From Chryseobacterium arachidis (GTDB lineage Bacteria > Bacteroidota > Bacteroidia > Flavobacteriales > Weeksellaceae): a stretch of DNA of 64,000 nt. The notes beneath the pieces are model-generated. The model worked only from the letters and a program-made list of their open reading frames with translations, was not told the origin of the DNA and did not search any database. Of this stretch, positions 59,929-64,000 are shown piece by piece. The translations under genes were made by a program, and so were the position numbers. The stretch lies in the NCBI RefSeq assembly GCF_900129245.1, contig NZ_FQUT01000015.1, positions 39,381 to 103,380 on the forward strand, in the 5' to 3' direction. The first letter of the stretch is position 1; each line of letters starts with the position of its first letter.

Positions 59929-60666
59929 ATGAAAGTAGTTTCTCTGGTTCCCTCGATTACTGAGGCTTTATTTGATTTGGGCCTCACAGAAAATGAAGTG
60001 GTCGGAAGGACAAAATTCTGTATTCATCCCGCAGGCAAAGTGAAGAATGTGGCGGTTATCGGTGGAACAAAAAATATTAATATCGATAAAATTAAAGCGT
60101 TACAACCGGATTTGATTCTTGCCAACAAAGAAGAAAATATCAAAGAACAGGTGGAAGCTTTGATGGATGATTTTAAAGTTATTGTTTCCAATGTAGAAAA
60201 TATTGAAGACAATTATTATCTGCTTAAAAATTTAGGAAAACTCTTTCATAAAGAAGAAAAGGCACAACTTTTCAATCTTAAAATCTACGATATTCTTTAT
60301 CAGACAAAAATTGATTCTCCAATAAAAGTGGCTTACCTCATATGGAAAAATCCTTATATGACGATTGGATCTGATACTTTTATTCATAAAGTTCTGACAG
60401 AAATAGGCTTTGACAATATATTTAAAGATCAAAAACGTTATCCGGAAATTCAGACTGAACATTTAGCGGAAGCAGATATTATTATGCTTTCGTCCGAACC
60501 TTTTCCTTTTAAAGAAAAACATATTGAAGAATTAAGAGAAGTTTATCCTGATAAAAAAATTATGATCGTTGACGGGGAAGCGTTTTCCTGGTATGGAACC
60601 CATATAGCGAAGTGTGAGGACTATTTTAAGAGGTTGATTTTGGAGGTGGAATCCATTAATATTTGA
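59929..60666 (+). CDS. BtuF-like periplasmic-binding-fold protein without signal peptide
   Basis: A 245-residue helical-backbone metal-receptor protein resembling the cobalamin-binding protein BtuF. VSLVPSITEALFDLGLTENE, VVGRTKFCIHP and ALQPDLILANKEENIK are typical of class III binding proteins. No signal peptide is visible at the start, so it appears cytoplasmic; either export uses another route or it binds its ligand inside the cell. No ABC transporter gene is near. It may be co-transcribed with mgtE. Confidence 0.85.
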   Translation: MKVVSLVPSITEALFDLGLTENEVVGRTKFCIHPAGKVKNVAVIGGTKNINIDKIKALQPDLILANKEENIKEQVEALMDDFKVIVSNVENIEDNYYLLKNLGKLFHKEEKAQLFNLKIYDILYQTKIDSPIKVAYLIWKNPYMTIGSDTFIHKVLTEIGFDNIFKDQKRYPEIQTEHLAEADIIMLSSEPFPFKEKHIEELREVYPDKKIMIVDGEAFSWYGTHIAKCEDYFKRLILEVESINI

Positions 60667-60741
60667 TTTTCAAGTAAAAATATTTCCCACAGTTCACAGA
60701 TTTGGAAAGATGATTACATTTATTAAAATGAAATGAAACAA

Positions 60742-60769
60742 AAACTCCGGTTCAACTGAACCGGAGTTT
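60742..60769. terminator. Bidirectional terminator
   Basis: AAACTCCGGTTCA and TGAACCGGAGTTT pair over 13 bp with a 2-nt loop, between convergent genes. Confidence 0.85.
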
Positions 60770-60793
60770 ATATTTTAAAAATTTAAAATTCAA

Positions 60794-61243
60794 TTACAAA
60801 ATTTTTGAAACCTCATTACAAAGCCACTCCAACAATTCTCTGTCTTCAGCTGTAAAAGGATTGATGGTGTGAGAATCGATATCGATCTGTCCGATATTTT
60901 GTCCGTCTTTGAAAATTGGGACCACAATTTCCGCTTTGGTATCAATTGAGCAACTTAGGTAATTGCTTTCTTCGTGTACATCAGGAACGACAAATGTTTC
61001 ATTAGAAACCGCAACCTGACCGCAAATTCCTTTTCCGTAAGGAATAATGATGTGATCGGTTGGTGCTCCCACGTAAGGTCCTAACTTCAACTCGTCTTTA
61101 TCTCCATTTTTAAAATAGAAACCCGTCCAGTTGAAATAAGAAATTTCCTGATCCAAAAGGTGACAAACTTTTTCAAGTTTTTCTTCTGTATTATGCTTAG
61201 GACTTTCAAGGATAGACGAAAGCCTTTTCTTTAATTCTGACAT
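60794..61243 (-). CDS. Free methionine-(R)-sulfoxide reductase, GAF domain
   Basis: A 149-residue single GAF-domain protein. YVGAPTDHIIIPYGKGICGQ and EESNYLSCSIDTKAEIVVPI match fRMsr (MsrC), with the catalytic cysteines in GICGQ and YLSCS. It reduces free methionine-R-sulfoxide using thioredoxin. It begins 15 bp after the stop of the 475-residue protein upstream, so the two are co-transcribed. Confidence 0.9.
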   Translation of the reverse strand: MSELKKRLSSILESPKHNTEEKLEKVCHLLDQEISYFNWTGFYFKNGDKDELKLGPYVGAPTDHIIIPYGKGICGQVAVSNETFVVPDVHEESNYLSCSIDTKAEIVVPIFKDGQNIGQIDIDSHTINPFTAEDRELLEWLCNEVSKIL

Positions 61244-61258
61244 TGTAATATATTGTTT

Positions 61259-62686
61259 TTAAGAGAATTGTTTAAGCGAAAGTTCTTCTTTGTAGCCGAA
61301 CATTCCGCGTTCCTTTATCATTTCTGCAACACCTTCAGGAAGCTGGTTTTCCCAACCTTTGATATTGCATCCAATCTTTTTCAAAATATCTCTTGAATAA
61401 ATTTCCAAAAACTCCGGATTGTAATTGGTAATGTCTACAATACGATCGTTAAGTTTGAAATATTTATACAATTCTTTTAAGTTTTCTTCCACTTTTAGGG
61501 TCTCGGAATTCAGTAATTCATGCGTTTCAGGATCTTTGTAAGGATAAAGATATACTCTCATCCCGTTTCTGAAGAATTTACCGAAAGCTTCTAAGATTCC
61601 TCCCGAAAGATTCTGATAATATTTCTCATCAAATACCATTAGTAAGTTGTTTACCCCCATCGCAACGCCGATATTTCCACTTGTATAAGAAGCAAAATAA
61701 TCGATAAGACGATAATATTCCGAGTAATTTGAAACGATAACCGTGTAACCCAGTTTTGCTAAAACATCCACTCTGTCAAGGAAATCCCTTTCATCAATAT
61801 CCCCGTCTGCACGAAGGTTTGAGATGGTAATTTCAATCAGAAGTTCCGTGTCTTCCTGTGTACAGATAGCATCTTTCAGGAACATATCCATACCATTTTT
61901 AAGCATATCGATGTTCACTTTTGTTACGGGTCTGAAGCTTCCTCTTACGGCAAAAATATTTTTCTTGTATAAAATATCTGCAGGCAGCATATTATTCCCT
62001 TCAGAATTGAAAATAACAGCATCGGTCATTCCATGTTTTACCAACTGCAACGACATCAATCTGTTATCTACATATTCAAACGCCGGCCCGCTAAAATCGA
62101 TCATATCAATTTCAAGATTGTCTTTGGCAACATCGTCGTATAAAGATTCAACTAAATTTCTTGGATTGTCGTAATAATGGAACGCTCCGAAAATAAGATT
62201 TACCCCAAGATTCCCTAACGTTTCCTGTTGTAAAGTCGCATCGTTTTCCTTAAATTTTACGTGGATCACGATTTCATTATAATCTTCATTCTCTTTTACC
62301 TGAAAGCGGATTCCTACCCAGCCGTGGCCTTTCACTGTCTTATCAAAATTAATGGTAGTAACAGTGTTTGCGTAAGAAAAATACTTCCTGTTTGGGTTAC
62401 TTTCTCTGGAAATTCTTTCTTCAATAAGTGCTACTTCATAACGAAGCATTTTTCGAAGTCTGTTTTGGGTAACGTATCTGTTTTTTACCTCTTTTCCGTA
62501 GATGGCATCACTAAAATCTTTATCGTAAGCCGACATTGCCTTAGCAATTGTACCCGAAGCTCCCCCTGCTCTAAAAAAATGTCGAACAGTCTCCTGACCT
62601 GCTCCAATTTCTGCGAAAGTACCATAAATAGTAGGATCTAGATTAATTGTTAATGCTTTTTGTTTAGGAGTTAGTTTCTGATACAT
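61259..62686 (-). CDS. Conserved protein of unknown function, 475 aa
   Basis: A 475-residue soluble protein; the front is TPKQKALTINLDPTIYGTFA and EIGAGQETVRHFFRAGGASG, then AKAMSAYDKDFSDAIYG. This family is widespread in Bacteroidetes and elsewhere. I recall it often labelled TonB-dependent receptor or nicotinate-nucleotide adenylyltransferase, but no transmembrane barrel or HxGH motif is visible, so those names look wrong. The middle has ELLIEITISNLRADGDIDER. It shares an operon with fRMsr and is divergent from the MBL hydrolase. TAATTTTG at 62715-62722 (minus) is its -7 box. Confidence 0.7.
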   Translation of the reverse strand: MYQKLTPKQKALTINLDPTIYGTFAEIGAGQETVRHFFRAGGASGTIAKAMSAYDKDFSDAIYGKEVKNRYVTQNRLRKMLRYEVALIEERISRESNPNRKYFSYANTVTTINFDKTVKGHGWVGIRFQVKENEDYNEIVIHVKFKENDATLQQETLGNLGVNLIFGAFHYYDNPRNLVESLYDDVAKDNLEIDMIDFSGPAFEYVDNRLMSLQLVKHGMTDAVIFNSEGNNMLPADILYKKNIFAVRGSFRPVTKVNIDMLKNGMDMFLKDAICTQEDTELLIEITISNLRADGDIDERDFLDRVDVLAKLGYTVIVSNYSEYYRLIDYFASYTSGNIGVAMGVNNLLMVFDEKYYQNLSGGILEAFGKFFRNGMRVYLYPYKDPETHELLNSETLKVEENLKELYKYFKLNDRIVDITNYNPEFLEIYSRDILKKIGCNIKGWENQLPEGVAEMIKERGMFGYKEELSLKQFS

Positions 62687-62740
62687 TAGGACATTAAATT
62701 TTTCGTAAATTTACCAAAATTAAACCAACCTCAAAAGAAA

Positions 62741-63508
62741 ATGAAGTTGAAATTTTTAGGAACGGGAACTTCCCAAGGCGTACCCGTTATTGGCTGCACT
62801 TGTGAAGTGTGTACTTCAAATAATCCGAAAGACAGTCGTCTGCGATCTTCTGTGATGGTAACGACCGATGAAAACAGGAAAATCCTTATTGACTGCGGCC
62901 CGGATTTCAGGCAGCAAATGCTTACCAATAAAGAAAATCATGTAGATATTGCTTTGCTCACCCACGAACATAACGACCATGTGATCGGTCTTGATGATAT
63001 GCGTCCGCTGATTTTCAAAAGTGGGAAAAATATTCCGCTTTACTGCTATAAAAGGGTAGCTGATGAAGTGAAAAACCGTTTTCCGTATGCATTTGCGGAC
63101 ATTAAATATCCAGGAGCTCCGGCTTTTGATCTGTATGAAATTGAAAACAAACCGTTCACTGTTTTGGATACTGAAATCACTCCGGTTGAAGTGATTCATT
63201 TTAAAATTACGGCTTTTGGATATAAATTTAAAAAGCTTGCGTACATTACCGATGCAGGATTTATTTCTGACACAGAAAAGGAAAAATTAAAAGATCTTGA
63301 TGTTTTAATTTTAAACTGTATCCGGAAATTTGATCCGCATCCGGCACATTTTATCCTTCCTGATGTCATCAAGCTTTTTGAAGAGCTGAAACCTAAAAAA
63401 ATATTTTTAACCCATATCAGTCATCATTTAGGGTTACATGATATTGAAGATAAACAACTTCCATCCGGAATACACCTTGCCTACGACGGTTTGGAGATAA
63501 ATTTTTAG
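62741..63508 (+). CDS. MBL-fold metallohydrolase, PhnP-like
   Basis: A 255-residue metallo-beta-lactamase fold hydrolase. LGTGTSQGVPVIGCTCEVCT at the front and SRLRSSVMV are typical of the PhnP/RNase-Z-like branch with an extra cysteine zinc site (CTCEVC). The metal-binding motif is THEHNDH near residue 78, and further ligands are in ITDAG and HISHHLG. It probably cleaves a phosphodiester, perhaps a cyclic phosphate. It is divergent from the 475-residue protein gene. Confidence 0.88.
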   Translation: MKLKFLGTGTSQGVPVIGCTCEVCTSNNPKDSRLRSSVMVTTDENRKILIDCGPDFRQQMLTNKENHVDIALLTHEHNDHVIGLDDMRPLIFKSGKNIPLYCYKRVADEVKNRFPYAFADIKYPGAPAFDLYEIENKPFTVLDTEITPVEVIHFKITAFGYKFKKLAYITDAGFISDTEKEKLKDLDVLILNCIRKFDPHPAHFILPDVIKLFEELKPKKIFLTHISHHLGLHDIEDKQLPSGIHLAYDGLEINF

Positions 63509-63528
63509 AAAAAAGTTTACAAAAACAT

Positions 63529-63558
63529 TTGGAGTATAAAGAAAAGTTCCTATATTTG
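63529..63558 (+). promoter_or_regulatory. Promoter of tRNA-Leu
   Basis: TTG at 63529-63531, 19-nt spacer, TATATTTG at 63551-63558; full consensus. Confidence 0.85.
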
Positions 63559-63588
63559 CACACCAATTAGAAACAAGGTAACACACCA

Positions 63589-63668
63589 GCCCAGGTGGCG
63601 GAATTGGTAGACGCGCTGGTCTCAAACACCAGTTCTTAGGAGTACCGGTTCGATCCCGGTCCTGGGTA
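63589..63668 (+). tRNA. tRNA-Leu (CAA)
   Basis: An 80-nt tRNA. The acceptor GCCCAGG pairs with CCTGGGT (a G-U closes the helix). The anticodon arm CTGGT-CTCAAAC-ACCAG gives anticodon CAA. A short variable arm and the T-loop TTCGATC follow; the discriminator is A. CCA is not encoded. Confidence 0.95.
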
Positions 63669-63799
63669 CAACAATAACATCAACTATTTTAGTTGGTGTT
63701 ATTTGCTTTTATAGGGTTAATGGTGAAGAAAAATGGATGAACCTAATCAAGTGTAAAACGGGCAACGGGGATTATTGGATCAAGTACAAAACTTGTGGA

Positions 63800-64000
63800 C
63801 TAAGCAAAAAGTTTTGATAATCTGAACAGGAAAAACGATTTATCTCTTACTCCTCTGAGCTGTAATCTGAAGTTTTTTATTTTTGCATTAAAGGATTCTG
63901 CTGAGGCGTTAGTGCTTCTCTTCTCAAAATAATTAAGAATATCGCTGTAGTGGCGGGTAATCGTTCTTTTTAAGGTAGTGAAAGATTTAAAGCCTGATTC
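63800..64000 (-). mobile_element. ISAon1-like transposase, C-terminal part at the window edge
   Basis: On the minus strand an uninterrupted frame of 66 codons runs in from the window edge and ends at a stop at 63800. It reads SGFKSFTTLKRTITRHYSD, then STNASAESFNAKIKNFRLQL and GVRDKSFFLFRLSKLFA, the signature C-terminus of ISAon1/ISL3-like DDE transposases. The start lies outside the window. The IS end appears to be near 63777 (GGATCA), where similarity to the remnant at 3605 begins. Confidence 0.87.

Noticed and set aside
63589..64000. tRNA-Leu as an integration site for a genomic island
   Set aside because: No repeat of the tRNA 3' end and no integrase are seen in the window; only a transposase end is present.

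Overview
The window looks like chromosomal DNA of a low-GC member of the Flavobacteriia, most likely Chryseobacterium or a close relative (Weeksellaceae). The reasons are: the sigma-A promoter signature of Bacteroidetes (TTG, 18-21 nt, TAnnTTTG) occurs in front of tRNAs and genes; the genes lack Shine-Dalgarno sequences; there is a gliding/type IX secretion lipoprotein (GldD); the contractile sheath proteins are of the Bacteroidetes type VI secretion subtype iii; there are two M13 peptidases and many short lipoproteins. Genus is inferred from family resemblance, not from a marker search.

Layout. 1-3.2 kb: a DprE2-like short-chain dehydrogenase with a HAD phosphatase, a cysteine desulfurase and thioredoxin. 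3.2-3.6 kb: three identical tandem tRNA-Asp genes behind one strong promoter, followed by a decayed IS end and a frameshifted small membrane-protein gene. 4.2-11.1 kb: a two-CXXCH P460-type haem protein with a small lipoprotein, a PAS-LuxR regulator, an L,D-transpeptidase lipoprotein, an aspartyl protease-PDZ protein, an esterase and a secreted lipoprotein. 11.2-13.2 kb: tyrS and a lipocalin (blc). 13.4-19.8 kb: a LytS/LytTR-type two-component system with two SIMPL-domain proteins and a VWA protein; paired direct repeats tie the regulator to the SIMPL genes. 20-26.4 kb: FAD oxidoreductase, SpoIIAA-like protein, divergent MFS exporter/AraC regulator, lipA, an ECF sigma factor and a DUF7832-type protein. 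26.5-35.2 kb: cinA, two tandem M13 metallopeptidases, and a tssB-tssC sheath pair standing alone. 35.2-41.4 kb: mutY, gldD, a PfkB kinase, a SurA-like isomerase, a nitronate-monooxygenase-like enzyme and an alpha/beta hydrolase. 41.6-49.3 kb: HD protein, rhodanese, queG, a TIGR02117 protein, a frameshifted L,D-transpeptidase, SRPBCC protein with photolyase, and a divergent HxlR/SDR pair. 49.5-53.3 kb: an SGNH hydrolase, a TetR regulator with three matching operators, its alpha/beta hydrolase target and a PA2169-type four-helix protein. 54-63.5 kb: cold-shock-domain gene with a long leader, pnp, rpsO, mgtE, a BtuF-like binding protein, fRMsr, a large conserved family protein and a PhnP-like MBL hydrolase. 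63.6-64 kb: tRNA-Leu(CAA) and the 3' end of an ISAon1-like transposase running off the edge.

The most informative regulatory signals are: (1) TCACCAAGT-N12-TCACCAAGT, found twice, between the histidine-kinase and SIMPL promoters and upstream of the second SIMPL operon, with the geometry expected for a LytTR response regulator; (2) three copies of ACAGAC/ACAAAC-TT-GTCTGT around the TetR gene, whose central TTG serves as the -33 element of the TetR promoter and possibly of its target; (3) a dispersed intergenic element present three times, with conserved flanks but a long central hairpin whose sequence differs completely while base pairing is kept; (4) TAnnTTTG boxes lying only 3-6 nt before the ATG of several genes, which implies leaderless mRNAs.

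No CRISPR array, prophage, rRNA operon or replication origin was seen. All assignments come from reading motifs by eye; no database search was run.
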